Source of the DNA: Deltaproteobacteria bacterium
GTDB taxonomy: Bacteria > Desulfobacterota > Desulfarculia > Adiutricales > Adiutricaceae
Length of the DNA: 64,000 nucleotides
NCBI GenBank assembly: GCA_031273455.1
Contig: JAISRZ010000017.1
Location: 1-64,000, forward strand
Direction: 5' to 3'
How positions within the stretch are numbered: the first letter of the stretch is position 1; each line of letters opens with the position of its first letter. Below are positions 27,409-36,484 of the stretch, piece after piece. The notes beneath the pieces were generated by a model. That model saw nothing but the letters and a program-made list of their open reading frames with translations, was not told the DNA's origin and ran no database searches. A program made the translations under genes and the position numbers.

Positions 27409-28140
27409 ATGTCTTATGTCCTCATTGTCACGGCCACCCCTGGGGAGTTTCGGGGGTTAAAGTCCAAGTTAAGCGAGTTTAGATCGCGCAATTTCACCCT
27501 CCGTTTGGAAGAGTCGGGGATGGGCAAGATCAACGCGGCCCTGTGGTTAGCCCAAATACTGTCCACTGGCCCTAAACCGGACATTGTTATTGGGGCTGGC
27601 ACCACGGGTTGTTTGGATTTAACGCTAAAAACCGGCGATGTTTTGGCCACCAACGAGGTTATAATCGCGGATTGGCTCCAAGCGGGCGATGATTTTGTCC
27701 ATTACGCCCCTTATGGGGCTATTGATTATGGGGAGCCAACGGCTAAGGTCAGCCAAATGGTCTTATCCTGCTCTAGCCCTTTGGTCTTAAAACTCCTGGA
27801 GACCTTGGGGGACTCGTTTCAAAAGGGCCGGATTCTTTCCTCCGACACCTTCATCTGTGACCGGAAAAAGAAGCTGGATATGGGCGCGACTTTTGGCTGC
27901 CGGGTCTGCGAGATGGAGGCGGGGGCCGTGGCTATGACCGCCAAACGGTTAGGGAACATACCGTGGGCCCAAGTTAAGGTCGTGGCTGAAGGCTTGGACG
28001 AGGGGTTCACAGATTACGTCAAGATGGAAAAAGATATTGTCCAGATCCTGGCCAATAAGACCTTTGAGGCCTTAACCGTCTTAGACCATATCTGGCTGGA
28101 AATGAAAGCCAAAGAGCCCAAAAAAAGCGGTAAAGTTTAG
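27409..28140 (+). CDS. Nucleosidase of the PNP/UDP family (MTA/SAH nucleosidase-like)
   Basis: A 243-residue cytoplasmic protein of the phosphorylase/nucleosidase superfamily, likely hydrolysing a purine nucleoside such as methylthioadenosine, S-adenosylhomocysteine or futalosine. Evidence is the N-terminal strand YVLIVTATPGEFRGL, the GMGKINAAL segment, the VIGAGTTGCLD strand, GRILSSDTFICD and the nucleoside-binding CEMEAGAVAMTAKRL. In the place of the catalytic Asp of MTA nucleosidases (SDxAD) the sequence reads VVAEGLDEGF, so substrate preference may differ. The function therefore cannot be narrowed. Confidence 0.8.
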   Translation: MSYVLIVTATPGEFRGLKSKLSEFRSRNFTLRLEESGMGKINAALWLAQILSTGPKPDIVIGAGTTGCLDLTLKTGDVLATNEVIIADWLQAGDDFVHYAPYGAIDYGEPTAKVSQMVLSCSSPLVLKLLETLGDSFQKGRILSSDTFICDRKKKLDMGATFGCRVCEMEAGAVAMTAKRLGNIPWAQVKVVAEGLDEGFTDYVKMEKDIVQILANKTFEALTVLDHIWLEMKAKEPKKSGKV

Positions 28141-28264
28141 TTTTTAGCGTATTTTCGCGCTTTAAACCAACCTATTCGCGTTACCTTAAGGCTTTAAGAT
28201 GGGCTTTAATCCGCCCGTCTAGCCTCTTTTCCGCTCTAGACTAGGGCTAGGGGCCGAAACTTTT

Positions 28265-28286
28265 AGGGGGGCCATTTTGGCCCCCT
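28265..28286. terminator. GC-rich hairpin after the nucleosidase gene
   Basis: A strong inverted repeat (AGGGG-GCCA / TGGCCCCCT) with a 3-4-base loop, about 125 bases beyond the nucleosidase stop. There is no T tract on either strand, so it is at best a weak intrinsic terminator. Confidence 0.4.
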
Positions 28287-28455
28287 ATGGAACCCCAATC
28301 GATAAACCGCCAAAAATCGCCCAAGCCTAATCGCTCCTTACCCGTAATCTTAGATTGTCGATCTTATAGGCTGATTTAAAGTTAAGAGCCTCTATTAATA
28401 AAAATAACGTTAATGAAATTAAGAATAATTATTTAAAAATAAAATAAAGACGCGA

Positions 28456-28597
28456 ATATTTTATAATTCAGCCATAATGAGGCCCCTAACCGGTTAGGCT
28501 AGTTACGGCTGGGGGGTAAACGGGCGAAGCCCCAAGGCTAAAATAGCCGATGACCTCAACACCCTTGGGGAGTTAGGGCTATTGAAGGAGAAGCTCC
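28456..28597 (+). promoter_or_regulatory. Structured leader upstream of alanine dehydrogenase
   Basis: A TATAAT sits near 28461, then about 125 bases of leader before the ald ATG. The leader can fold an 8-bp stem CCCCAAGG / CCTTGGGG (28530-28537 with 28563-28570) that encloses a smaller GGCTA/TAGCC hairpin, and an alternative GGGC/GCCC hairpin at 28522-28532. Mutually exclusive folds just ahead of the Shine-Dalgarno (AAGGAG) suggest control of expression. It matches no riboswitch I can name. Confidence 0.35.
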
Positions 28598-29713
28598 ATG
28601 ATAGTTGGGGCGCCGAAAGAAATTAAAGACCATGAAAGGCGAGTGGGTTTGACCCCAGAAGCGGTCAAAGCCTACGTGGCCGCGGGTCATAGGACGCTCG
28701 TGGAACGCGGGGCTGGCCTAGGCTCGGGCTTTAGCGACGCGGAGTATCTGGCCGCTGGGGCCACCATAGTGGCCCAAGCGGCTGACATCTGGGCCGAGGC
28801 GGACCTGATCGTGAAGGTCAAAGAGCCGCTTATCCCGGAATACCAGTTGGCTAACCCCGGGCAAATCGTTTTCACCTACTTTCACCTGGCGGCGAGCGAA
28901 GAATTGACCTTAGCCGCTTTAGAAAGCCAGATCACGGCGGTGGCCTATGAGACGGTCGAGGAAAACGGAGCTTTACCGCTCTTAAAACCCATGAGCGCCG
29001 TGGCCGGGCGGATGGCCATTCTAGTGGGGGCTTATCATTTAGCTAGCCCCTACGGCGGCTCCGGGGTGTTACCCACCGGCGTGGAAGGCGTCGCCCCGGC
29101 GGAAGCTTTGATCTTGGGCGGCGGGGTGGTTGGTCAGAACGCGGCCCTCGTGGCCGTGGGTTTGGGGCTAAAAGTGACTATTTTGGACATTTACCCGGAC
29201 AAGTTGAAGTATCTCCAAGGGATCTTGCCGCCAGAAATTGACTATGGCTTAAGCCAGATTGACCTCCTAGAAAAAAAACTCACCACCGCCGACCTCATCG
29301 TGGGGGCGGTTCTAATCCCCGGGGCTCGGACCCCGAGGCTAGTTAGCCGAGCCCAGTTAAAGCTCATTAAACCAGGAAGCGTCATAGTGGACGTGGCCAT
29401 TGATCAGGGCGGTTGCTTTGAGAGCTCCAAAATGACCAGCCACAGTCACCCGGTCTACACCGAGGAGGGAGTTTGCCACTATTGCGTGGGCAACATGCCC
29501 GGGGCTTACGCCCGGACCTCGGTCTTGGCCTTAAATAAAGTCACCTTGCCCTATGGTTTAGAGTTGGCCAATAAGGGTTTGGCAAAGGCCTTAGCCGAAA
29601 GCCCGCCCTTAGCCCGGGGGCTAAACGCTTACGGAGGGTATCTAACCTATCGGCCCGTGGCCGAGGCCCTAGATCTTCTGGCCAAATATAAGGAAAACCC
29701 GCTGGGCCTCTAA
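28598..29713 (+). CDS. ald: Alanine dehydrogenase
   Basis: A 371-residue NAD-dependent enzyme that interconverts L-alanine with pyruvate and ammonia. Diagnostic segments are the opening MIVGAPKEIKDHERRVGLTP, the catalytic-Lys region LIVKVKEPL, the His of FTYFHLAA, the Rossmann motif LILGGGVVGQNAALVAVGLG, VGAVLIPGARTP, VDVAIDQGGCFE and the C-terminal MPGAYARTSVLALNKVTLPY. The length is exactly normal. AAGGAG lies 7 bases before the ATG. The gene stands alone ahead of the large repeat region. Confidence 0.96.
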   Translation: MIVGAPKEIKDHERRVGLTPEAVKAYVAAGHRTLVERGAGLGSGFSDAEYLAAGATIVAQAADIWAEADLIVKVKEPLIPEYQLANPGQIVFTYFHLAASEELTLAALESQITAVAYETVEENGALPLLKPMSAVAGRMAILVGAYHLASPYGGSGVLPTGVEGVAPAEALILGGGVVGQNAALVAVGLGLKVTILDIYPDKLKYLQGILPPEIDYGLSQIDLLEKKLTTADLIVGAVLIPGARTPRLVSRAQLKLIKPGSVIVDVAIDQGGCFESSKMTSHSHPVYTEEGVCHYCVGNMPGAYARTSVLALNKVTLPYGLELANKGLAKALAESPPLARGLNAYGGYLTYRPVAEALDLLAKYKENPLGL

Positions 29714-30779
29714 GCTCACGAAAAGAGCGGTGGTAGTTAAAGGGCAGCCAATTAGCCTTAGGCGGGTTTTTCCTAGCCAAGGGACTTTCCAACCTTCTTG
29801 TTAGAGTAGCCGGGTTTATGGAGTCAGACGGCGGCCTAGCGAGCGGGTCAACCCCGATCTTAAGATCGTGGGGGCTAGGTTTAGCTTAGCTACGCGGCTG
29901 GCGACAACTGAAGAACCTTAAAGACGAAACTGTCACCAAAATTATCTAGATTAAGGCGCGACCAATGGGGTTCTTAAGCGGAATAATCATAAAAATCAGG
30001 TAGTTAAGGAAAATGGGTTTTTAGGGGAATGGCCGGAAGTTTAGGGGCTTAGAAGCGTCAATCCACTAGGTTAAGGGGTTTGACTGGCTAAAAGCCCTAT
30101 ATTAAGACGCGCTTGACCTTGGCTAACATCGCTAAGAAAAAGACCCGATAAAGCCCCGACTAGTTTAAAAAGAATAGATAAATTAGATGGTTAGGTTTTT
30201 ACGGCCTTAAGGGCCTGGCGTTTTAAGCCTTTAGAGGGCTGGGGCGATTGGCCCCGGACCGTAAGGACTAGGCGGCTAGCCACTTAGAGCCGTGGGGTCA
30301 GATCGGTTTTGAACAATCGATGGTCGAAAACTAGCGAAAAAAAACCTTCTTCAAGGGGTGGTTAAAAAAATGAGAAAGCCCAAAATCGCGGTAACTACCC
30401 CAAAAATCAGACTATCGCCCCCGTTTTTAAGAGAATAAAGGGCTATTTTTGAAACATCGCGGGCTTTTTGGAGTTTTGAACAAGTTATCGACTAAAACTA
30501 AACATTTTTGAACATAGGTCCAAGGGTTAGGGGTTTGGGGACGACCTGCCTTGGGGCGCGTCTTGGGGCGTTTTAGACGCTTAGGGGCTGTTTTTTGAAC
30601 AATGGCCAGAGTGAGGGAGCCGAAAAAGGCGAGATCCTAAGACCAAGAAAAAATTAAGAAGGCCCAAAATCGTGGTAAATACCCCCAAAAACCGAGTATG
30701 AACCCCCGTTTTTCAGGAATAAATGGCCGTTTTAGGAATATCTTGGATTTTTTGGAGTTCTGAACGCGTTTTGAACATT

Positions 30780-30788
30780 TTATCCACA
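30780..30788 (+). promoter_or_regulatory. DnaA box TTATCCACA
   Basis: A perfect match to the bacterial DnaA box consensus, directly after GTTTTGAACATT at the end of a ~140-bp unit. Its counterpart in copy 2 is conserved at 34486-34494. Confidence 0.5.
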
Positions 30789-30919
30789 TTTTTTGGGAAA
30801 TCCCAGGCGGACCAAAGGACAAATCCGCAATCAGTATTTTGAAACTATGAGCTAGGGGGTTTTGTTCAAAACTAGCGAGCCAGGGGGTATCAGCCGCTTA
30901 AGCGAAGGTGTGGACCACA

Positions 30920-30985
30920 GTTTCCCTGGGGAAACTTTATTGAACAATAAACCAGGGGGAAGGGTAGTTGTTTACCCGGGGAAAC
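30920..30985. repeat. Two GTTTCCC-type 16-bp palindromes
   Basis: GTTTCCCTGGGGAAAC at 30920-30935 and GTTTACCCGGGGAAAC at 30970-30985, 50 bases apart, with TTGAACAATAA between them. They are members of the ten-copy palindrome family. Confidence 0.9.
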
Positions 30986-31023
30986 TTACTCGGTGGACTG
31001 GGCGACCCTAAAGTTTAGAACTC

Positions 31024-31284
31024 ATGATTGAGAACATTAACCGGATAGTTAGGGGATCGTTCAACTACTTCCAGAACGCTAAGGATGGAGTAATCCATTC
31101 ATTAGATTGTATTTTCCTTTCAGTGTCGACGCTTGGCCTAAAGCGGCTCTCCGATTACTGTGGTCTTAATATAGGCCCATTAGTGAAGAAAATCTCATGG
31201 TTGGGCGGCGACATGTTGGGCTACGACCCGGCGGAAGAAACTTTACATAATTTTAATATGACGCTTCGCTTGATTATCCTGTAA
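31024..31284 (+). pseudogene. Possible group II intron maturase remnant
   Basis: An 86-codon frame begins with INRIVRGSFNYFQNAKDGVIHSLD. This resembles the maturase (X) domain of group II intron reverse transcriptases, where a LNxIIRGWFNYFKHS...F..LD pattern is usual. The catalytic YADD part and the rest are absent, so this is a fragment at most. The resemblance is short, so alternatives remain. Confidence 0.4.
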
Positions 31285-31292
31285 GCGTTCAC
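31281..31292 (+). repeat. GTAAGCGTTCAC, IS66-like terminal motif
   Basis: GTAAGCGTTCACTGAAAACG reads inward to the right. IS66-family elements end in 5'-GTAAGCG. Inverted partners occur at 35601-35612 and 35679-35690. No IS66 gene survives between them. Confidence 0.4.
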
Positions 31293-31420
31293 TGAAAACG
31301 TTTATGAGTCATAACTCGCCCGCGTGTGAATGAAGTATTAAGGATTTTCATAGTTATTTCAGATAGTTAAGTCTTACTGTTTTATTGTGAATGTCCCATG
31401 ATAACCGAGTCTCTGACAAC

Positions 31421-33142
31421 TTAAAAGTATTTTTGGGGGAGCTGATACAACGATAACGCTTGTTGAGCGAACTCGCTACCCAGGGTGTATGTTTGTACTT
31501 TTTTCGGATTATCAGGGTCACCGAAAAAAGTTTCGATTTTTTTCACTTCGGACATTTTTTCGATCAGTTCGTTTATACTGATTGGGAGCCCCTGTTCGGT
31601 CAGCTCTTTTACCAAAAGACAACCCATCCGGTAGGCTAAGACACACGTAAAAAGATGTATTTTTACCATTTGATCGGTCCAATGAAACATTGGTCCGGTA
31701 GTTAGGCGCTTTGTATCTTTCATCTGTCTGAAGGCCCGTTCGATAGGCCGCGCGCTCCGGTAGACGCCAATAATTTCCTCATTGGAGAAATCGGCTCGGT
31801 CGGTGAAAAAAACTGTTTTCCCTAAAATATCGTGACGTATCCGCTCTAACGCGGAGTCGGAAGCGCAAAAATTCAGATAGATATTATTGTCTTTTTCAAA
31901 AATATCGCATTCAAAGATATCTTTCATGTATTTTATCTTCAAGATATCATCGACAGATTTATTAAGGCTATCAATTGTAGGTTTTTTACCTTTGACGGTT
32001 TCGCCTCTGGCGCGTTTCATCAATCTTTCATGTAGTTCCGTAAGTTTTATTCTTGTTTTATTAATATTATGTCGTATGCCTTGTAATTGCCCCGCCTCCA
32101 ATTTAGGGTTGTGGACTATTAGGCCAGTCGCGCGATGACCAAAAACCTCAATCATAAGGCGATAAGCGCTCTGGCCAGCGAAACCAGCGCCTTGAAGCGG
32201 AAGGTAATCTTCTTTGGGGATCGCCCACAACTCTGGGGCTTGACCTTTCTTGAGCCCTCCGACATAGTGGAAGGGATTATCGCCCGATATGAGTGTCTTT
32301 ATGTTTTCCTCAGAGTCGCTTCCAGGGTCAAATACCATAGTGACGCTGGTATCCTTGCCACCCGTTAGCGCCTTAAAGCGATATTTGAGCCTTTCCACCA
32401 TATAAACGAATCCCTTCGCGTCATTCATATTTCCTGGGTAGTTTTCATGGATAAGCGGTATCGAATAATCCGGGCTGACCATGAGGGATAACCCATCAAG
32501 GCGAAGATCGTTTCGTTTTGACTTGTAAGGGCCGCGCTTCGTAAGGTCGCTTTCTGGTTTGGGGTCAATATAGGTAAAAAGGTTGGTAGCGTCATAAATT
32601 ATGTTAGAAACATCAATATTATTATAAAATCTAAGAATTTTGGAGGTGATCTCGTCCTCGATGGCCTCTAAGGTTTCCTCATCAATTTTTTTGGCCTTGT
32701 TCCAAAAGTTTTGCGCGGTAAAATCGGTGGCTTTAAGGTCGGTCAGACATGGAAGATACGTTTTCTGACACCAATCCTCGAGTTCACTGGTCGAGGTTGG
32801 CGCGACTACCATGTTGATGGCCGCGGTAAGTATATACGTTCCAACGGACGCGCCTTGGCGACGTTGAGGGACAAAGGAATCAATGAGGCCAACCAAATTG
32901 AGCCTTTTGGCCAAATCATGGAGAAGAGTGACCATTCCATAATCATATTCGACCGAGTAAAGAGCGAGGTTTTGCAAAGAATTATTAGGGCCATTAGCCC
33001 TTTTATTAGCCTTTTCAAGTATTTTGGCGGCCGTACCAAGATATGTCTGATTGACATTTCTTGGCTTTCCATTAATACTTTTAGATTCAACATAATAGTA
33101 ATAAGTAGAACCATCTATTTTTTTACTGATTATATGACCCAT
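31421..33142 (-). CDS. IS1634-family transposase
   Basis: A 573-residue DDE transposase. The N-terminal MGHIISKKIDGSTYYYYVES and NQTYLGTA match the family. The three catalytic acids look intact: IIYDATNLFTYI (Asp), VTMVFDPGSDSEENI (Asp) and YRSARPIERAFRQMKD (Glu). The C-terminal FHWTDQMVKIHLFTCVLAYRM helix is typical. The frame is full-length, so this copy may be active. It is only distantly like the transposase at 20141-21775. It sits between the two 1.16-kb direct repeats; exact element ends are not resolved. Confidence 0.9.
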   Translation of the reverse strand: MGHIISKKIDGSTYYYYVESKSINGKPRNVNQTYLGTAAKILEKANKRANGPNNSLQNLALYSVEYDYGMVTLLHDLAKRLNLVGLIDSFVPQRRQGASVGTYILTAAINMVVAPTSTSELEDWCQKTYLPCLTDLKATDFTAQNFWNKAKKIDEETLEAIEDEITSKILRFYNNIDVSNIIYDATNLFTYIDPKPESDLTKRGPYKSKRNDLRLDGLSLMVSPDYSIPLIHENYPGNMNDAKGFVYMVERLKYRFKALTGGKDTSVTMVFDPGSDSEENIKTLISGDNPFHYVGGLKKGQAPELWAIPKEDYLPLQGAGFAGQSAYRLMIEVFGHRATGLIVHNPKLEAGQLQGIRHNINKTRIKLTELHERLMKRARGETVKGKKPTIDSLNKSVDDILKIKYMKDIFECDIFEKDNNIYLNFCASDSALERIRHDILGKTVFFTDRADFSNEEIIGVYRSARPIERAFRQMKDTKRLTTGPMFHWTDQMVKIHLFTCVLAYRMGCLLVKELTEQGLPISINELIEKMSEVKKIETFFGDPDNPKKVQTYTLGSEFAQQALSLYQLPQKYF

Positions 33143-33466
33143 TAAACACCATGTATAAGGCTAATATTACTATTTAGAAAGAAAGACTCCAACATTGGTT
33201 TCATTGGAAGCGCGCCGCTAATTAAACTGGGGAAATCGTTACAATCCAACCTTCCATCCATCAGCGACTCGCTGAAAGGATTTTAAGTTCCCACCCTGGC
33301 GCTTTTGGCTTTTCCTGACTTTTCTATTCTAACAATAATTCCAGAGAAGGGAATTGTCAAGCCAAAAAAAGTTCTGGTTATTTTTTCTCTCTTTTTGGGC
33401 GAGAAGGTGTAAAAAGTCGAGTTAAAAACGCGCTCGCTTTCAATTTGTTAGGCGCTACGATAAAAC

Positions 33467-33537
33467 GCCAGAAAACCCTTTAATTAAGGCGACTTAAGTA
33501 TGTTTATCTATAATAACTTGTAAAACCCCCGCTAGTG
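33467..33537. repeat. Copy 2 of the ~70-bp insertion-sequence-end repeat
   Basis: Pairs with 18350-18425. The CCCCCGCTAG end lies immediately before the second 1.16-kb repeat begins, so it marks an insertion or recombination boundary. Confidence 0.7.
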
Positions 33538-34694
33538 GGCCGCGAACGGGTTAACCACGATATTAAGATTGTTGGGGCCAAGTTTGGCCTAGCGACGCGG
33601 CGGCGACAACTGAAGAACCTTAAAGACGAAACTGTAACCAAAATTGTCTAGATTAAGGCGCGACCAATGGGATTCTTAAGCGTAATAATCATAAAAATCA
33701 GGTATTTAAGGAAAAATGGGTTTTTAGGGGAATGGCCGGAAGATTTGGGGCTTAGAAGCGCCAATCCACTAGGTTAAGGGTTTTGACTGGCTAAAGACCC
33801 TATATTAAGACGCGTTTGACCTTGGCTAACATCGCTAAGAAAAAGACCCGGATAAAGCCCCCCTCGTAGTTTAAAAAGATTAGATAAATTAGATGGTTAA
33901 GTTTTTACGGCCCTAGCGCTCAGGCGTTTAGGGCTCTTAGGGAGCTGGGGCGATTGGCCCCGGACTAAAGGTCCTAGACGGCCAGCCATCTAAGAGCCGT
34001 GGGGTAAGATCGGTTTTGAACAATCGATGGTCGAAAACTAGCGAAAAAAAACTTTTTATAGAGGTGGCGCAAAAATCGAGAAGGCTTAAAATCGCGGTAA
34101 CTACCCCAAAAATCAGAGTATCGCCCCCGTTTTTAAGAGAATAAAGGGCTGTTTTTGAAACATCGCGGGCTTTTTGGAGTTTTGAACAAGTTATCAACTA
34201 AAAGTAAACATCTTTGAACATAGGTCCAAGAGTTAAGGGTTTGGGGACGACCAGCCTTGGGGCGCGTCTTGGGGCGTTTTAGACGCTTAGGGGCTGTTTT
34301 TTGAACAATGGCCAGAGTGAGCGAGCCGAAAAAGGCGAGATCCTAAGACCAAGAAAAAATTATGAAGGCCCAAAATCGCGGTAAATACCCCCAAAAACGG
34401 AGTATGAACCCTCGTTTTTCAGGAATGAATGGCCGTTTTGAGAACATCGTGGATTTTTTGGAGTTCTGAGCGCGTTTTGAACATTTTATCCACATTTTTT
34501 GGGAAATCCCAGGCGGACCCAAAGGACAAATCCGCAATCAGTATTTTGAAACTATGAGCTTAAGGGGTTTTGTTCAAAACTAGCGAGCCGGGGGTTATCA
34601 GCCGCTTAAGCGAAGTTGTGGACCACAGTTTCCCTGGGGAAACTTCATTGACAGACCAGGGGAAAGAGTAGTTGTTTCCCTGGGGAAACTTTTC
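33537..34694. repeat. Direct repeat of ~1.16 kb, copy 2
   Basis: Second copy of 29833-30990, same orientation, differing by scattered substitutions and small indels. It holds ~140-bp units at 34081-34219 and 34364-34494. The matching units in copy 1 start 284 bases apart and these start 283 apart, so the internal structure is conserved. Confidence 0.92.
34486..34494 (+). promoter_or_regulatory. DnaA box TTATCCACA
   Basis: A perfect DnaA box in copy 2 of the long repeat, again following GTTTTGAACATT. Confidence 0.5.
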
Positions 34695-34777
34695 TTGACG
34701 GACAAAGAATGGGTACTGTTTCCCCGGGGAAACTATATTGAGATCAGGGGGAAGGGTAACTGTTTCCCCAAGGAAAC
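34628..34777. repeat. Four GTTTCCC-type palindromes in a cluster
   Basis: Sites at 34628-34643 and 34674-34689 (both GTTTCCCTGGGGAAAC), 34718-34733 (GTTTCCCCGGGGAAAC) and 34762-34777 (GTTTCCCCAAGGAAAC). Start-to-start spacing is 46, 44 and 44 bases, near four helical turns, so bound proteins would line up on nearly the same face. Confidence 0.92.
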
Positions 34778-35136
34778 TTTTTGGGTCATGACTGGTTCAG
34801 AGGTTATTAATGAGTTCAAAGTTGTCTGGGTTGGTGGGGGACTTAGGAGTATTATCGCAAAAAAAACGACACACTGAAGGACGGGGGGGCGGAGTGACCG
34901 TAACCTCGAAGGGCAGACATCAATTGGTGGGGATAGATAAATTATATTTTATTTCAATCATATATCAAGATTTTTCGGAAAGTCGCGGCCCAGGCTTAAA
35001 AAACGGCTTTTGGCGACACTTCTACTGGCGCCCAAAATCTAGGTCGACTAAAATCAGAGTAATGGACATCCTTCTGAACAATGATAGCCGGGAAAAAGCC
35101 TAAAATAGAGGGTTATAGAGCGGTTGGAAAAATCAT

Positions 35137-35279
35137 AGAAGGCCAAAATCGCGGTAAATAGCCCCATAATCAGAGTATGACACCCCGTTTTTAAGGAATA
35201 AAGGGCTGTTTTTGAAACATCGCGGGCTTTTTGGAGTTTTGAACAAGTTATCGACTAAAACTAAACATTTTTGAGCATC
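35137..35279. repeat. ~140-bp repeat unit, fifth copy
   Basis: Shares AAAATCGCGGTAAATA, the GTTTTTAAGGAATAAAGG core and the final GTTTTGAACAAGTTATCG with the units inside the long repeats. The DnaA-like TTATCGACT is at 35248-35256. A TCTGAACAATG motif precedes it, as in the other units. Confidence 0.88.
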
Positions 35280-35600
35280 GGCTGAATGATTAGGGTTTTT
35301 GGTTGACCAACCTTGGGGCGGATCTTGGGAGTTTCAGGCGTATATGGACTATTTTCTGAACAATAGCCTCGGCCAGCGACCCGAAAACAGTAAAAGGCCG
35401 GGTAGGAAAATAATCTATTTTTCGGCCAAGAACGCGAAGCTCCTCTAAAGAGGGGACGGCTACGCTTACTCCATAAGAGTCCCCTCTGATAGTGACTAAA
35501 AAGGACTTATAAAGACCCCGACAAGCCATCGAGGCCAAGGAAGGAAGGCCATCTGGCCTCAAACCTTGAGACCTAGAGATGTCCGCCCATATTACGTTGG

Positions 35601-35690
35601 GTGAACGCTTACCATGGCTTCAACACAATTTCACCTAGACTCCAGTTTGTCTCGTAGCTGGTCTTGGCTATAATGCGTGTGAACGCTTAC
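35601..35690 (-). repeat. Two IS66-like ends GTAAGCGTTCAC
   Basis: GTGAACGCTTAC at 35601-35612 and 35679-35690 are exact inverted counterparts of the motif at 31281-31292. Two copies 78 bases apart could be the ends of two nested or successive element insertions. They could also be paired operator sites, because a TATAAT lies just before the second. Confidence 0.35.
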
Positions 35691-35884
35691 ATTTTAACAA
35701 CGCGGAAATTGTGATATTATTTGAGAACGGCTATTTAACCACAGGGTTTTTTTGACTCTCTGTTAATCCTTATTATTGTATTAATTTTTTGTGTTTATTT
35801 AAATAATTTTTAAGAAAATTAATTATTGCATAAACTATTATTCAAATTATTATTAAGTTTTTTAATATTGATAGGAATATAAAA

Positions 35885-36175
35885 ATGATCAACCTTAGTA
35901 TAGTAAAAAAGGTGGTTTCTCAATTGGCAGAGGAATATCCGATTAAAAATTTAACCTGTTTTGGTTCGTATGCTGATGGTGTTCAGACGGAAAACAGCGA
36001 TATAGATTTTTTAGTTGAATTTTTGACTCCAAGTGTTTCTTTAATTATGCTTTCCGGGTTAAAACAAAGATTAGAAGAACAATTATTTTTGAGCGTCGAT
36101 CTTATTCACGCGCCAATACCTACCGAATCACTCATCACAATAAATAATAAAGTCTTGATTTATGAACGTGCGTGA
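35885..36175 (+). CDS. mntA: MntA-type nucleotidyltransferase antitoxin
   Basis: A 96-residue minimal nucleotidyltransferase of the MNT-HEPN toxin-antitoxin class. The signature is CFGSYADGVQTENSDIDFLVEF: the GS motif followed by D-x-D, which coordinates metal and NTP. In known HepT-MntA systems this protein AMPylates and so neutralises the HEPN RNase toxin. A possible Shine-Dalgarno is weak (AGGAATATAAAA). The next gene starts at 36162 within this one, the usual coupling, but that toxin gene is truncated. Base composition is much more A+T-rich than the housekeeping genes, a sign of transfer. Confidence 0.88.
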   Translation: MINLSIVKKVVSQLAEEYPIKNLTCFGSYADGVQTENSDIDFLVEFLTPSVSLIMLSGLKQRLEEQLFLSVDLIHAPIPTESLITINNKVLIYERA

Positions 36176-36230
36176 CAAATCAGTTTTGATTCATGTCAGA
36201 AATGAAATGTCCATTATCGCTGGATGTTAG
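36162..36230 (+). pseudogene. HepT-type HEPN toxin remnant
   Basis: An open frame of 22 codons overlaps the mntA end by 14 bases and reads MNVRDKSVLIHVRNEMSIIAG before a stop. HEPN (DUF86) toxins open with this kind of sequence (MNVRDKSILxHILNEI). The catalytic R-x4-6-H and the rest are gone, leaving the antitoxin without its toxin. The fragment is short, but its position and coupling strongly support the call. Confidence 0.65.
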
Positions 36231-36484
36231 TTAGGAAAATGTTCCCGATGGCTTGAATGACCTGAGTGATGTGGCGGATAGCGATTTTTGACCTCGATTT
36301 GATAATCAGGCTGTCCAGATGAAGCGTTTCAGGTGAGGAAAGCGATACTTCTGAAGAAGACTAGTAGGGAAAAAAGGACCAGGCTGGTCAGGGTCCGGGC
36401 CGAGTACGTTAAGATGACCTGGACGACACCTCTCTGGACAAAGGTCCTGTAGATCATGGACAAAATCTTTCTAAATCAGAAAAA

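Larger units (their letters stand above)
29833..30990. repeat. Direct repeat of ~1.16 kb, copy 1
   Basis: Matches 33537-34694 at high identity in the same orientation, from the GCGACAACTGAAGAACC segment through the two terminal palindromes. Inside are two ~140-bp units (30374-30515 and 30658-30788), each holding the AAAATCGCGGTAA and GTTTTTMAGRRAATAAA landmarks. Bases 30301-30360 repeat TTTTGAACAATCGATGG and AACTAGCGAAAA, seen in both copies. Confidence 0.92.

Noticed and set aside
28472-28570. A fluoride-riboswitch-like GATGACCTC word in the ald leader
   Set aside because: The required paired 5' half and pseudoknot geometry are absent; only the 3' word is similar.
34810-35103. 97-residue plus-strand frame in the repeat region
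   Set aside because: No recognisable protein features; it runs across palindromes and non-coding repeats.
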